Notes: generated by a model from the sequence alone, not told the origin. DNA of 45,495 nt from an uncultured Rubrobacteraceae bacterium (GCA_902806065.1 CADCVE010000024.1:1-45495), one strand, 5' to 3'. Shown: positions 24,674-33,747, counted from the stretch's first letter. A program made the numbers and translations.

Positions 24674-25750
24674 TCAGGACGTTCCGCGACCCTGCATACT
24701 TCTCTGTAGCTCCGAGTGCTTTCTGGCTAGGCCAGCGCGGTGGGAGATGCGGGCGTCGGTAACCAACTCGGGGTTGTGCCCCTCCAGGATATCCAGCCTC
24801 GCGGACGTCCTCGTTATCCCATCGTTCACCCGGCGCAGCCTCTCTTCCCACTCACGCTCACCCAGCCCGGACGCCTCGCCTTCCCGCATCCGGTAGAGCC
24901 CCTCGGCCAACTCCACGTAGCCCTGGTAATTCTCCAGGTACTTATCGTAGTGCTTGCGGAACATCTCGATCGGAGCGTCGTTTTGAGCTTCGCTACTGGC
25001 ACGCTCCCGGGCTGGCGCGGGTCTCACACCCTCGGCGTCGTCGGGGTGCGGTATCCACACCGCTCGACGCGTACTCTTGTTTTCCTTCTTCCCCCTCGCA
25101 GGCGCCGCCGTCTCGGAGAAGCCTTCCGGTCGCGGTGCTGTCCTCGCGGGCTCCCGCGTTCCCCGCGTGCGCAGCGGCTTCTCCACGGTCTCCACGGAGA
25201 ACCCGCTGCTCGGCGGCAGAGACTCCAGCAACGCTTCCCGAACGAGTGGAGAGCTCTCGCGTTGAGCCTCCCGCTCCCATTGCGCCTCCCGCTCCCGCCG
25301 GGCTTCCTGAAGCTCCTGGAGTTTTTGCTCGAGGTGGGCGATCTTACGCTCCGCCTCCAGGCTTCTTGTGCGCTCCCGCTCTACTTGTTCACGTTCGCTC
25401 AGAGCCTGACGTTCGGCCTCCAGGCGCCTCGCACGCTCCTGCTCAAGTTCTTCGGCGGACCTCCCCCGGTCCTGGCGCAATGACGCGCACTCCCGGTTCA
25501 ACCGCTCGACCTCCCGCCGGGCCTCCAGACGTTGCTCCCGCTCCCGCTCCAGTTCTTCCTTCAGGCTCTGGCTTTCTCCGCGCAGGGATGCCGAGAGACG
25601 GGTTTGCTCCTCACGAAGGTACCCCATGCGGTCTTCAGCCAGCCTTATGGACCTCCGCGCATCCCGCAAAGTAAAAGCAGCGATGACGAGGCTTGCGCCG
25701 CTAACCGTGAGCAAAGAACCCACGCCAAATAAACGAAACGCCTCGGCCAT
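24674..25750 (-). CDS. Membrane-anchored coiled-coil protein
   Basis: 358 residues. A hydrophobic segment (VGSLLTVSGASLVIAAF, residues about 10-26) anchors the N-terminus. Residues about 38-170 form a long coiled coil rich in Glu/Arg/Leu. A basic, Pro/Ala-rich linker follows (PARGKKENKSTRRAVW), then a helical C-terminal domain beginning EMFRKHYDKYLENYQGYVEL. The layout suggests a structural or scaffold protein at the membrane. No family recognised. The opposite strand is open over much of the coiled coil, which is a shadow of the Glu/Arg-rich codons. Confidence 0.75.
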   Translation of the reverse strand: MAEAFRLFGVGSLLTVSGASLVIAAFTLRDARRSIRLAEDRMGYLREEQTRLSASLRGESQSLKEELEREREQRLEARREVERLNRECASLRQDRGRSAEELEQERARRLEAERQALSEREQVERERTRSLEAERKIAHLEQKLQELQEARREREAQWEREAQRESSPLVREALLESLPPSSGFSVETVEKPLRTRGTREPARTAPRPEGFSETAAPARGKKENKSTRRAVWIPHPDDAEGVRPAPARERASSEAQNDAPIEMFRKHYDKYLENYQGYVELAEGLYRMREGEASGLGEREWEERLRRVNDGITRTSARLDILEGHNPELVTDARISHRAGLARKHSELQRSMQGRGTS

Positions 25751-26029
25751 ACCTCGTGCCTCCCTCGAACAAATTCCTCACCAAGACCCCCCGTCTACCC
25801 ATAACTTATACCAGCGGCTACGGTCCGATAGCAAGTGAACCTCCACCCAAATAGCATGCTTCTCAATCAAGGCACAAGATGTAGGGTGTCCCTTCTCCAA
25901 AACCGCAACCCAAGCACCCTACCGCACTCGTAAAGAAAACTCGCTCCACACCTCTTTCATGCCGCAAACAGGACCCGGAGAAGCTGGTAGCGGAGAGTAG
26001 CAAACCGTAACGGGTGAAGTCACGCAAAG

Positions 26030-26102
26030 CGGGCCTGGAAGGATTCGAACCTCCGACACCTGGTACCGGAAACCAGTGCTCTATCCCCTGAGCTACAGGC
26101 CC
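26030..26102 (-). tRNA. tRNA-Arg (anticodon CCG)
   Basis: A full cloverleaf on the minus strand: acceptor GGGCCTG with CAGGCCC, anticodon stem CTGGT/ACCAG around TTCCGGT, T arm GGAGG-TTCGAAT-CCTTC (one G-U). The anticodon CCG reads CGG. CCA not encoded; discriminator G. The 280 bases between this gene and the coiled-coil gene hold no recognisable gene. Confidence 0.95.
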
Positions 26103-26233
26103 ACAAAAGATGAACTACCTTGCAATACTACCGTACGGTCTACGAGGCTTCAATTACTCGACTACTCAGTGCATCTTTCGGTCTGTCCCGCTGAAAGCTG
26201 TCCCGCCGGAAGCTATACTACTCGGTATTCAGT

Positions 26234-26983
26234 ATGTACGCGGTCATCTCCGACATCCACGGCAACCTGGAGGCTCTGGAGGCCGTCCTGCGGGACGTTC
26301 CGGACGGGGTCGAGGAGATCTACTGCCTCGGCGACGTGATCGGCTACGGGGCGAACCCGAATGAGTGCTGCGACCTGGTACGCGCCTACGGGATGCCCGT
26401 CATCTCTGGTAACCACGACCTTGCGGTAGCGGACCCCTCCACGGACCTGTCCTGGTTCAACCCGATCGCCGCCGCGGCCATCGAATGGACCCGCGCACAG
26501 CTAACCCAGGACAACGCCGACTTTCTCCGCGCGCGGCCACGCATGCTGGAAAGAGAGGGAACGCTCTTTGTACACGGCTCGGTGCGCGACCCGGACGAGT
26601 ACATTATGAACGCGGCGACAGCCCGGGAGAACCTGGCCCTCCTGCAGGCGGAATACCCTGGCGTCCAGCTCTGCTTCTTCGGACACACGCACGTAAAGGT
26701 CGTCACGCCCTCGCCCGACAGCCCCTACCCCGGCTCCCACGACACCCTGGACCTGACCTCGGGCGGCCCCTATCTAGTCAACCCGGGCTCCGTCGGCCAG
26801 CCTCGCGACGGCGACATCTTCGCCTCCTACGTACTCGTCGAGGATGACAGAGGCGGTGAGACTTACGACGGGGCGCGTATTGCCTACCGCTTCATCGACT
26901 ACGATGTGGAGACGGCGCAAGACAAGATCCGGACGGCCGGCCTCCCCGAGATGCTCGCGGACCGGCTGGCCTACGGCCGTTAG
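26234..26983 (+). CDS. Calcineurin-like metallophosphoesterase
   Basis: 249 residues. All motifs of the MPE superfamily are present: SDIHGNLEAL, YCLGDVIGYGANP, ISGNHDLA, LFVHGSVRD, CFFGHTHVKV and LVNPGSVGQPRDG. It belongs to the YfcE/DevT-like subgroup (PF12850), whose members hydrolyse phosphodiesters or phosphomonoesters with two metal ions; the substrate is unknown. A TATACT box at 26214 lies 14 bases from the ATG, so the leader is short and lacks a ribosome binding site. It heads an operon with the DUF2203 protein and dtd. Confidence 0.9.
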   Translation: MYAVISDIHGNLEALEAVLRDVPDGVEEIYCLGDVIGYGANPNECCDLVRAYGMPVISGNHDLAVADPSTDLSWFNPIAAAAIEWTRAQLTQDNADFLRARPRMLEREGTLFVHGSVRDPDEYIMNAATARENLALLQAEYPGVQLCFFGHTHVKVVTPSPDSPYPGSHDTLDLTSGGPYLVNPGSVGQPRDGDIFASYVLVEDDRGGETYDGARIAYRFIDYDVETAQDKIRTAGLPEMLADRLAYGR

Positions 26984-26992
26984 GAGAGACCC

Positions 26993-27379
26993 CTGGAGCC
27001 CTCCTTCCCCAGGCTCTTCACCGCGGACGAGGCGAACGCCCTCCTGCCAAAGCTCGGGGAGCTGTTGGACGACCTCAGTCTACACCTCGAAGCCATGCGC
27101 GAGAGAGCCCCACACATGGAGCCCATACTCCAGGCAGCCGCGTCCAACGGCGGCGGTAAGATCGGCTCTGAGTACGGCGTAGAGGCGTACAAGCTCTACC
27201 TGGCCATAGAGCGCATCCGGGAACTCGGAGTCATTATCAAGGACCTCGACATGGGCCTGCTGGACTTCCCCCATGAGAGAGACGGTCGCGTCGTCTTCCT
27301 CTGCTGGCACCCGCCCGAAGAGCAAATCCGGTACTGGCACGAGATTCAGGCCGGATACCAGGGCCGCCAACCCCTGTAG
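26993..27379 (+). CDS. DUF2203 protein with apparent CTG start
   Basis: About 128 residues. RLFTADEANALLPKLGELLD at the N-terminus and IKDLDMGLLDFP, VVFLCWHPPEEQIRYWHEI and the terminal GYQGRQPL match DUF2203 (PF09969), a small conserved family of unknown function. The frame is the same as the preceding phosphoesterase, whose TAG at 26981 ends it. Between that stop and residue 1 there is no ATG, GTG or TTG; the first is TTG 27065, which would remove the conserved N-terminus. CTG 26993 has AGGAGAG six bases upstream, so CTG is the likely start. Readthrough of the TAG is an alternative. dtd begins six bases after the stop. Confidence 0.8.
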   Translation: MEPSFPRLFTADEANALLPKLGELLDDLSLHLEAMRERAPHMEPILQAAASNGGGKIGSEYGVEAYKLYLAIERIRELGVIIKDLDMGLLDFPHERDGRVVFLCWHPPEEQIRYWHEIQAGYQGRQPL

Positions 27380-27385
27380 ACCCGC

Positions 27386-27826
27386 ATGAAGATAGTACTC
27401 CAGCGCGTAAGACACGCCTCCGTCTCCGTGAACGGAGAGAGAATCTCCGAAATAGGCCCCGGCCTCCTGCTCCTCGTAGGCATCGCCAACGACGACACCC
27501 AAGCCGAAGCGGACTGGCTCGCCGAAAAGATAGCCGGCCTGCGCATCCTCGCCGATACCGACGGCAAGATGAACCGGAGCGTAAAAGATACCGGGGGCGA
27601 GGTCCTCGCCGTGTCCCAGTTTACCCTCCTTGCCGATACGAGGAAAGGCAAACGCCCGAGCTTCGTAAACGCCGCCCCTCCCGAAGAGGCGGAGAAGCTC
27701 TTCGACTACTTCTGTGAGAGGCTGGGAGCCGCGGCCATTACCTCCGTCAAAACCGGCTCCTTCGGGGCGATGATGGACGTGTCACTCGTCAACGACGGCC
27801 CCGTAACAATCCTCCTGGAGAGGTAG
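27386..27826 (+). CDS. dtd: D-aminoacyl-tRNA deacylase
   Basis: 146 residues, the full family length. It starts [18 protein letters not shown] and carries [18 protein letters not shown], the catalytic SQFTL motif, and [12 protein letters not shown] near the C-terminus, the NxGPVT motif that excludes L-amino acids. The enzyme hydrolyses D-aminoacyl-tRNAs (and Gly-tRNA-Ala) as a cytoplasmic proofreading step. Third gene of the phosphoesterase-DUF2203-dtd operon. Confidence 0.95.
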   Translation: MKIVLQRVRHASVSVNGERISEIGPGLLLLVGIANDDTQAEADWLAEKIAGLRILADTDGKMNRSVKDTGGEVLAVSQFTLLADTRKGKRPSFVNAAPPEEAEKLFDYFCERLGAAAITSVKTGSFGAMMDVSLVNDGPVTILLER

Positions 27827-28417
27827 CTACAGGGCCGCCGGTTTTCGGCTCCTTGGTTTCCAGTCGGACACCGACGGTTAATCCACGCTCACTGGCTGCT
27901 GGACCGCTGCCGCCTCTCCTGACCAGAGTGCGCAACCCGACGATAAAACTATCCCACACCAGCACGGGAGCAGCCTCGCTCGAAGGGTATCCACTCTACT
28001 GAGCACAAATTCGACCAACAGTAGTCATCAAGCCAATCGGGACAAGTCACTCCAGGGCTGTACCACCCGACAGGAGGACCACAAGGCCCGAGATCTGGGT
28101 CAAAGTCGCCACGACGACCGTATTGAGACCCACTCGTTCGATGCACCCGTAGTCCTCTTTTACAGGGCGTGAAACCTCACCAGTCCCACCAGCACGAAAG
28201 TCGGCGCAACGGCTAATATGACATCCAGGTGTTGAGCGTCCTTGTTCGGCGAGCCGAGAATGCCATTCATTGTGAACGCCTCACCTCTAGCATTCTCGCG
28301 ATGCATCCCCGCTGGCTCAGGCTCGACCTGGACAATGTCCGTAGTCTCCTTTCTACCATTTTCAAGAGCGGGAGCCGGAGGCTACGCAGTCGCCGGCTCC
28401 CGCTCCGTACCTGGCAG
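27827..28417. other. Decayed intergenic DNA
   Basis: No intact gene. Short hydrophobic minus-strand pieces appear (for example ILAVAPTFVLVGLVRFHAL near 28162-28218 and VVVATLTQISGLVVLLSGG near 28065-28130), in two different frames and each ending in a stop. They may be the remains of one small membrane protein, but nothing is firm. Confidence 0.3.
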
Positions 28418-29062
28418 TTACTGCACCCGCGGTTGGGCTCCGAGGGACGACGTCTCAGCGGTGGCTCTCACCTGTCCCGACAAGAGCGACAAGCCCAGCC
28501 AAGCAACCGCCACGTCGATGACCAGTGTAGTAGCGGGCAACGGCAAGACGGTGAGCAAAGCGCCTATTATGAGGACTATGATGGCCCTGCGCGGGAAGAC
28601 CCGCGCCCTGAGCGTAGCCACCCCGAATAGCGCCCAACCCACGGCAACCGCTATACCCGAGAGCATGAACCCCATATCGAGCGGCCCGGCCGTCTCTTCG
28701 GCGTTGAGGAACGCGGGGGCCTCTATCGCCGCGCTCGGTACCACGAAGGCCTGGGTCCAGAAGATTCCCACGAGCAGCCCCGTACCGACGAGGGCCGCGA
28801 GGAAACCGACGAGGCCCAAAGTGCCGGCGGCCTCCGACTGTCGGGCGTAGAGACCGACCAGCGCCACCAAGAGCAGCAGACTACCGAGCAAGTACAGCGC
28901 AGAGAGCACAGTCCAGGAGGAGGTCACGGCAAACTCGCTGAAGTCCTCCGGGCCACCGAGGATGAACTCCAGCAGCAGGCTCCAGAGATCGGCGATCAAC
29001 AGCAGCGCTCCAGCCAGCACGGCCGCCAGTCCCCCTACTCGGATGAGGTTCGACGCGGACAT
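28418..29062 (-). CDS. Six-helix membrane protein, unknown
   Basis: 214 residues from ATG 29062 after AGGAGGAAACATT. Six hydrophobic segments at about residues 7-27, 49-70, 80-100, 128-148, 155-175 and 178-195; the loops are short. Layout resembles DUF998/DUF4386-type proteins, but no signature confirms either. The C-terminal tail is polar. Not closely linked to any neighbour. Confidence 0.65.
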   Translation of the reverse strand: MSASNLIRVGGLAAVLAGALLLIADLWSLLLEFILGGPEDFSEFAVTSSWTVLSALYLLGSLLLLVALVGLYARQSEAAGTLGLVGFLAALVGTGLLVGIFWTQAFVVPSAAIEAPAFLNAEETAGPLDMGFMLSGIAVAVGWALFGVATLRARVFPRRAIIVLIIGALLTVLPLPATTLVIDVAVAWLGLSLLSGQVRATAETSSLGAQPRVQ

Positions 29063-29196
29063 AATGTTTCCTCCTCTCCTGAAACATATCTATCAATACA
29101 AGCATACCAGTAGCAACACAAAACACAATGATCGAGTAGGGCATTTTGCAGGATTTTACGTTGGCACGGTGCGTGTCGGTAAGATCTCCCGACCGT

Positions 29197-29991
29197 CTAG
29201 CTTCCGGTTACAAAACCCTCGGCATAAAGAGATGCCGGGCGAGTGTAACCCTCGCGTTCGATGCGTTCTCGTAGCGCATTGAACCGCTCGCGCAACCTTC
29301 GTCTCGTCCTTGCGGGTAAGCTACTTAGCTCCTCGGGTTCTTCTTCGGCGAGGACGACCTTGCCGAGGTGCCGAATCGGTTTGGGAGTAAAGACCCGCCA
29401 CCGCACACCGACAAGCAGCGCCTCGTAGAGCGCAACGAGACGTTCAGCCGAACCGATACCATAGAGTTCGGCATTCGACACCTCCCGTGCCAGCTCCCGC
29501 TGCAGCTCCTCGTCTTCGAGTTGCACGGCGGGTACGTGATTCACAAAGTCGCTCGTTGCGATCCTACCACCGGGTCGGATGACGGAGCCAAGAGCCGCCA
29601 GAGCATCTCCAGCGCTTTTATCGCGCACGTCGAGTTCGTGGAAGAGCCCGGCGGAGTATGCGAGGTCGAAAGTGTCCGGCGCAAAGGGTGGCCGGAAGAT
29701 GTCTCCCGCGACGAGTTGGACCGGGGCGGCGAGGTCGAATTCTCCCAGTAACTCCCGGGTTTCTTCGATGCGCCTGGTATCGAGGTCGAGGGCGGTCAGG
29801 CGTCCTTTCTCTCCGATGCGGTGGCTAAGACCTTCGATCCACAGTAGAGAAGAGCCCCCGGCGTAGAGGACGTCAAGGTCCTTGATGCTTCCGAGCAGGT
29901 CTAGCTCGCGGTCGCAGAAGGCGATGAGGTCCGTCTCGTACACTTCTCGCTCTTCGGGCGTTAGGGGGGCCTTGTATAATCCGTGAGTCAT
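29197..29991 (-). CDS. Class I SAM-dependent methyltransferase
   Basis: 264 residues from ATG 29991 (MTHGLYKAPLTPEEREVYE). The SAM site is LDVLYAGGSSLLWIEGLS, followed by TALDLDTRRIEETRE, LVAGDIFRPPFAPDTFDLAY and VIRPGGRIATSDFVNHVP. The first motif lacks the usual GxGxG spacing (YAGGSSL), but the later motifs fit Methyltransf_11/25. Substrate unknown. Its ATG overlaps the ATG of the divergent ABC-F gene in the palindrome CATG. A TATAAG on this strand about ten bases upstream suggests a leaderless transcript. The longer frame to 30135 runs through the ABC-F gene and is not used. Confidence 0.8.
   Translation of the reverse strand: MTHGLYKAPLTPEEREVYETDLIAFCDRELDLLGSIKDLDVLYAGGSSLLWIEGLSHRIGEKGRLTALDLDTRRIEETRELLGEFDLAAPVQLVAGDIFRPPFAPDTFDLAYSAGLFHELDVRDKSAGDALAALGSVIRPGGRIATSDFVNHVPAVQLEDEELQRELAREVSNAELYGIGSAERLVALYEALLVGVRWRVFTPKPIRHLGKVVLAEEEPEELSSLPARTRRRLRERFNALRERIEREGYTRPASLYAEGFVTGS
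29975..29980 (+). promoter_or_regulatory. -10 box of the ABC-F gene
   Basis: TATAAT, a consensus -10, lies nine bases before ATG 29990, so the mRNA should begin next to the start codon. It lies inside the start region of the divergent methyltransferase. Confidence 0.5.
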
Positions 29992-31891
29992 GAAGGTTCT
30001 TATAGCAAGCAATCTGGTGAAGTACCACGGGGGGACTCTCAAGGTCCTCTCCGGGGCCTCGCTCGCCATCGAAGCCGGGGAGAAGATCGGGCTGGTCGGC
30101 CGCAACGGGGCCGGTAAGACGACGCTGGTCAACATCCTCTCGGGTGTCTCGGAGCCGGACGAAGGCTCGGTCGAGCTCGTCGGGGGCGCGAAGATCGGGA
30201 TGACCTCCCAGAGCCTCTACGCCGGCGCGTCCGCGAACCGCTCCGTGGAGGAGGAGATGCTCTCGGCTTTCGAGGATTTGATCCGCCGCGAGCAAGACCT
30301 CAAAGCCCTCGAAACGAAGCTCGCCGAAGACCCATCTTCAGCGCTCCTGGAGAGCTACGGCCGCATGCAGGCCGAGTTTGACCGGGACGGCGGCTACGGA
30401 TACCGGGCGCGCACCGCCTCCGCCCTCTCCTCTTTGGGCTTCGACCCCGAGGACTGGAAGCGCCCCGTAAACTCGTTCTCTGGCGGCGAGCAGAGCCGCA
30501 TCGCGCTGGCGAGGCTCCTCCTCTCTGAGCCGGACCTCGTCCTCCTCGACGAGCCCACAAACCACCTCGACCTGCGCGGTATCGAGTGGCTGGAGAACTT
30601 CGTCAAGAACGCCAGGAGCGCCGTCCTCGTAGTCTCGCACGACCGCTACTTTCTGGACGCCGTTGCCGAGTCTATTGTGGAACTCGACAACAACATCCTC
30701 ACCCGCTACCCCGGCAACTACACGAAGTACGTCTCGGAGAAGATAGCCCGCGACGAGCAGCTCGCGAGGAAGGCAAAGGCCAACCACGAGCGCCGCGAGC
30801 AGCTGGAGCGGTTTATCGAGAAGAACCGGGCCAAGAACACCAAGGCGAAGCAGGCCAAGAGCAAGCAGAAGCTCCTGGACCGCATGGAGAAGATCGACGG
30901 CCCGAGAAACGGCAAGAGAGGCATGAAGCTGGACCTCTCCGGCGAGACCTCGCGGGCCGGCAGGGTAGTTCTGGAGATGGCGGACGTCTCTTACGGCTAC
31001 GAGCCGGGCGAGTTGCTCTTGAACGGCCTCGGGCTGACTATAGAGCGCGGGGAGAGAGTCGCGCTTCTCGGCCCCAACGGCGCTGGCAAGAGCACCATAA
31101 TGCGATTGGCGACCGGGGAGATCGAAGCGAAAAAAGGCATCGCCCGCCTCGGCAACAACGTTACGTCCGCCTACCAGGACCAGCAACTCGCCCGCCTGGA
31201 AGGGAACAAGACCGTCCTCGCCGAAGCAATGGACGCCACCGGCCTCGACGCACCGGAGACCCGGGAGTTGCTCGGCGCCTTCCTCTTCTCCGGCAACGAC
31301 GTCTTCAAAAAGGTCTCAGCGCTCTCGGGCGGCGAGAAGAACCGGCTCTCTCTGGCGGAGATAGTGGTGAGCGGCGCGAACCTGCTCATCCTCGACGAGC
31401 CAACGAACAACCTGGACATACCCGCCCGTGAGGCCCTCGAAGAAGCCCTCCTCGATTACCCGGGCACGCTGTTCTTCATTTCCCACGACCGCTACTTCCT
31501 GCGCAAGCTGGCCACCCGCATCGTGGAGCTTGATAAGGGCAAGCTCACCAACTACCTCGGCGGCTACGACTACTACCGGGCGCATCGCCGCCTGGACGTA
31601 AAGGAAGGCGGCCGTGGTGGCCGTCGCGCGCCTCGCCGGAGGGTCAGGCCCGGAATGGACAAGAATCAGAACATCGTCGCCACGCGGCTCGTCGCCGTCG
31701 AGGGTGAGATCGACGCTACCGAACGCCGCGTCGCCCGTCTCGAAAAAGAGCTGGCAACCTCCGAACTCTACTCCGACGGCAAACGCTCCCGCGAAGTCGT
31801 AACCGAACACCGCCAGCTAAAGAGCATCCTCGAAGGACTCTACGAAGACTGGAGCGAGCTCATGGAAGAAGCGGAGGAAGTCGGGCTGTAA
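29990..31891 (+). CDS. ABC-F family ATPase
   Basis: 633 residues with two ATP-binding cassettes and no membrane segment. Cassette 1: GRNGAGKTT, FSGGEQSR, LVLLDEPTNHLD. Cassette 2: GPNGAGKS, LSGGEKNR, LLILDEPTNNLD. The linker between them (about residues 240-320) is Lys/Arg-rich, as in ABC-F ribosome-binding proteins (Uup, EttA, antibiotic-resistance types). A basic insertion near the C-terminus (GGRGGRRAPRRRVRPG) is followed by a coiled-coil tail (VAVEGEIDATERRVARLEKE). Likely acts on stalled ribosomes or ribosome maturation; the exact subgroup is not assigned. A near-consensus -10 gives a leaderless mRNA. Confidence 0.92.
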   Translation: MKVLIASNLVKYHGGTLKVLSGASLAIEAGEKIGLVGRNGAGKTTLVNILSGVSEPDEGSVELVGGAKIGMTSQSLYAGASANRSVEEEMLSAFEDLIRREQDLKALETKLAEDPSSALLESYGRMQAEFDRDGGYGYRARTASALSSLGFDPEDWKRPVNSFSGGEQSRIALARLLLSEPDLVLLDEPTNHLDLRGIEWLENFVKNARSAVLVVSHDRYFLDAVAESIVELDNNILTRYPGNYTKYVSEKIARDEQLARKAKANHERREQLERFIEKNRAKNTKAKQAKSKQKLLDRMEKIDGPRNGKRGMKLDLSGETSRAGRVVLEMADVSYGYEPGELLLNGLGLTIERGERVALLGPNGAGKSTIMRLATGEIEAKKGIARLGNNVTSAYQDQQLARLEGNKTVLAEAMDATGLDAPETRELLGAFLFSGNDVFKKVSALSGGEKNRLSLAEIVVSGANLLILDEPTNNLDIPAREALEEALLDYPGTLFFISHDRYFLRKLATRIVELDKGKLTNYLGGYDYYRAHRRLDVKEGGRGGRRAPRRRVRPGMDKNQNIVATRLVAVEGEIDATERRVARLEKELATSELYSDGKRSREVVTEHRQLKSILEGLYEDWSELMEEAEEVGL

Positions 31892-31949
31892 GGCGATCCT
31901 TCTCGAACTAGAAGTAAAAGGGAAGGATCGAGGTGCTCCCCCAGATGAG

Positions 31950-31998
31950 TCGGGACGAGAGGATTTGAACCTCCGACCTCCTCGTCCCGAACGAGGCA
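31950..31998 (-). other. Orphan 3' half of tRNA-Pro(GGG), attachment site
   Basis: On the minus strand: anticodon stem TGCCTCG, loop TTCGGGA (anticodon GGG), stem CGAGG, AGGTC, T arm GGAGG-TTCAAAT-CCTCT, acceptor CGTCCCG and discriminator A. The matching 5' acceptor CGGGACG and a normal D arm are absent to its right, where the sequence runs into the element. A hairpin (CGCAGCA/TGCTGCG, 32038-32055) and two TTGACCCC repeats lie between it and the integrase. Confidence 0.75.
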
Positions 31999-32133
31999 CT
32001 CTCCTATCTCGCTGCTCTGTACAAAGACGCTGGAAATCGCAGCAAAAATGCTGCGGTTCGGGAGGGTAAACGAGAGCTTTGACCCCCGCAGTTGACCCCT
32101 ACGCCCTAACCACGGACACGGAAGGGGTGTTTC

Positions 32134-33249
32134 GTGGCGAAGAAGAACACGAACGGCGACGGGAGTCGCCCGCGGAAGAGACCGGATGGGCGGTACGAGG
32201 CCCGTTACTGGGTAGAGACCACGAACGGTCGGAAAAGGCGTAGTGTCTACGGCAACACGAACAAAGAGTGTGCCCAAAGGCTGCGGGACGCTATGGCGGC
32301 CACGGATGATGGGCCTGTGTTCGTGGCCGCGAATATCAAGGTAGCCGACTTCTTCGGGCAGTACGAAGATGTTGCCAAGGACACGATGAAGAGGCGGAGC
32401 TTCGAGACCTGCCACGACATAACCAGGCTGCACCTCTTGCCTTCGTTCGGCAATCTCAAGCTCAAGGACCTAAAGCGTGAGGACGTACAGAGGCTTTACT
32501 CTCGCAAGCGTGAGGGCGGTCTATCGGCAGCAAGTGTACGCCGTATTCACGATGTGCTCTCGTCCGCCCTCAACCACGCGGTCAAGTGGCAGCTGATCGA
32601 GCACAACGTTTGTAAAGACGTTTCGCCCCCGAGAGTACCGGCACCAGAGATACGACCGTTCAGCAAGGAGGAAGCGAAGCGATTTTTGTCCGCGGCGGAA
32701 TCGGATCGCCACCACGCCTTATACATATTGGGCGTGACCAGTGGTGCCCGTTGGGGAGAACTGAACGGTCTGTTCTGGGCCGATCTTCATCTAGATCGCC
32801 GCGTTATGCACATACAGCGTGCCCTCGTACGAGGGTACGGTGAGTACTCCCTCGAGGAGCCAAAGACCAAGGGAAGTCGTCGTAGTGTCAGGCTGGCCAA
32901 GTTGGCGGTCGACGCATTGGAGCGACACCGCGAAAGACAAGTAGCCGAAGGATTACCGGTAGACGGTGGTGCCCTGGTATTCACCAATACCGTCGGCAAG
33001 CCCATACACCAGTCGAACTTCATACGTCGCTTGTTCAAGCCTCTCCTGAAACGTGCCGGTCTGCCGGACACGAACTGGCATGCGGCGACTCGCCATACTT
33101 GCACGTGTGTCTTGTTGCTGGAGGGGGTGAATCCCAAATCCGTGGCAATGCAGATGGGGTGGAGTAGCGTGGCCTTCATGCTGGAGAACTACGCTCGCTT
33201 CATGCCAGGATGGGGGGACAACGGGGTTATGGACTCAGCACTCTTCTAA
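32134..33249 (+). CDS. int: Tyrosine-type site-specific integrase
   Basis: 371 residues from GTG 32134 after GGAAGGGG. N-terminal arm-binding part (RPDGRYEARYWVETTNGRKR), then a SAM-like core-binding domain (about 65-160), then the catalytic domain: Arg206 in TSGARWGEL, His316 and Arg320 in HAATRH, and the nucleophile Tyr353 in LENYARF. The second His is replaced by Trp (QMGWSS), as in many integrases. It catalyses integration and excision of the element at the adjoining tRNA-Pro half. No obvious excisionase is next to it. Confidence 0.92.
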   Translation: MAKKNTNGDGSRPRKRPDGRYEARYWVETTNGRKRRSVYGNTNKECAQRLRDAMAATDDGPVFVAANIKVADFFGQYEDVAKDTMKRRSFETCHDITRLHLLPSFGNLKLKDLKREDVQRLYSRKREGGLSAASVRRIHDVLSSALNHAVKWQLIEHNVCKDVSPPRVPAPEIRPFSKEEAKRFLSAAESDRHHALYILGVTSGARWGELNGLFWADLHLDRRVMHIQRALVRGYGEYSLEEPKTKGSRRSVRLAKLAVDALERHRERQVAEGLPVDGGALVFTNTVGKPIHQSNFIRRLFKPLLKRAGLPDTNWHAATRHTCTCVLLLEGVNPKSVAMQMGWSSVAFMLENYARFMPGWGDNGVMDSALF

Positions 33250-33335
33250 CCGTGCCGTGAGCATTCGTAACACCCTGGGTAACGCACGCCTCTTAGACAG
33301 CACCGGTGTGGAGTACTCATCCCTCGCACGTGAAA

Positions 33336-33363
33336 GGGGCAGACCCTTGAAGAGGTCTGCCCC
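33336..33363. terminator. 10-bp hairpin between integrase and exported protein gene
   Basis: GGGGCAGACC pairs perfectly with GGTCTGCCCC over an eight-base loop, between two convergent genes. It may serve both strands. Confidence 0.7.
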
Positions 33364-33396
33364 GTTGAAACCTTGAGACTACGGCCGGTAGTGTGG

Positions 33397-33747
33397 CTAA
33401 CGGACCATCCTGTGGGCCACCAGCCCGCCGCCGACAAGCAAGACCCCGGCACCAAAAAGTGCAGCGTTACCAGCGGACATGCCCCCACTTGCGGGCAACG
33501 CCTTTTGAGCGAAAGCAGTGTCCGGCACCGCTGCCCCCTGGTCCGGTGCTGCCGGGACCGCGGCCCCCTGGTCCGGTGCTGCCTTCTGTACGCCGCCGCC
33601 ATCAGCAGCCCTATTCTGTGCCCTCTGCTCTTGCTTAGCGGCCTTTTTGGCGGCCCTTTGGGCAGCCTTGTCGGTTTGTGCCATCGCGGGGGCGGCGGCT
33701 ACCGCCAGCATAATGACCGCTATCGTAAGGATCATGATTCGCTTCAC
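33397..33747 (-). CDS. Small exported protein with sortase-like C-terminus
   Basis: 116 residues from GTG 33747, seven bases after AAGGAGG. Residues 1-23 form a Sec signal peptide ending APAMA. The middle is Ala/Gln/Lys-rich with two copies of PDQGAAVP. The end has LPASGG, a hydrophobic helix (NAALFGAGVLLVGGGLVA) and HRMVR: the layout of an LPxTG-type cell-wall sorting signal, with Ala-Ser in place of x-Thr. It should be attached to the wall or membrane surface. Similar in layout to the protein at 40993; both end in RMVR/RMVK. Confidence 0.75.
   Translation of the reverse strand: MKRIMILTIAVIMLAVAAAPAMAQTDKAAQRAAKKAAKQEQRAQNRAADGGGVQKAAPDQGAAVPAAPDQGAAVPDTAFAQKALPASGGMSAGNAALFGAGVLLVGGGLVAHRMVR

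Noticed and set aside
24740-25483. 247-codon plus frame over the coiled-coil gene
   Set aside because: Shadow of Glu/Arg-rich codons; no start signals, Leu/Pro/Arg-rich nonsense composition.
30338-31186. 282-codon minus frame inside the ABC-F gene
   Set aside because: Opposite strand of a conserved two-cassette ATPase; the openness follows from high GC codon use.
31614-31660. Arg/Gly-rich insertion in the ABC-F protein as a frameshift
   Set aside because: The frame continues into a normal C-terminal coiled coil, so it is a basic loop, not an error.
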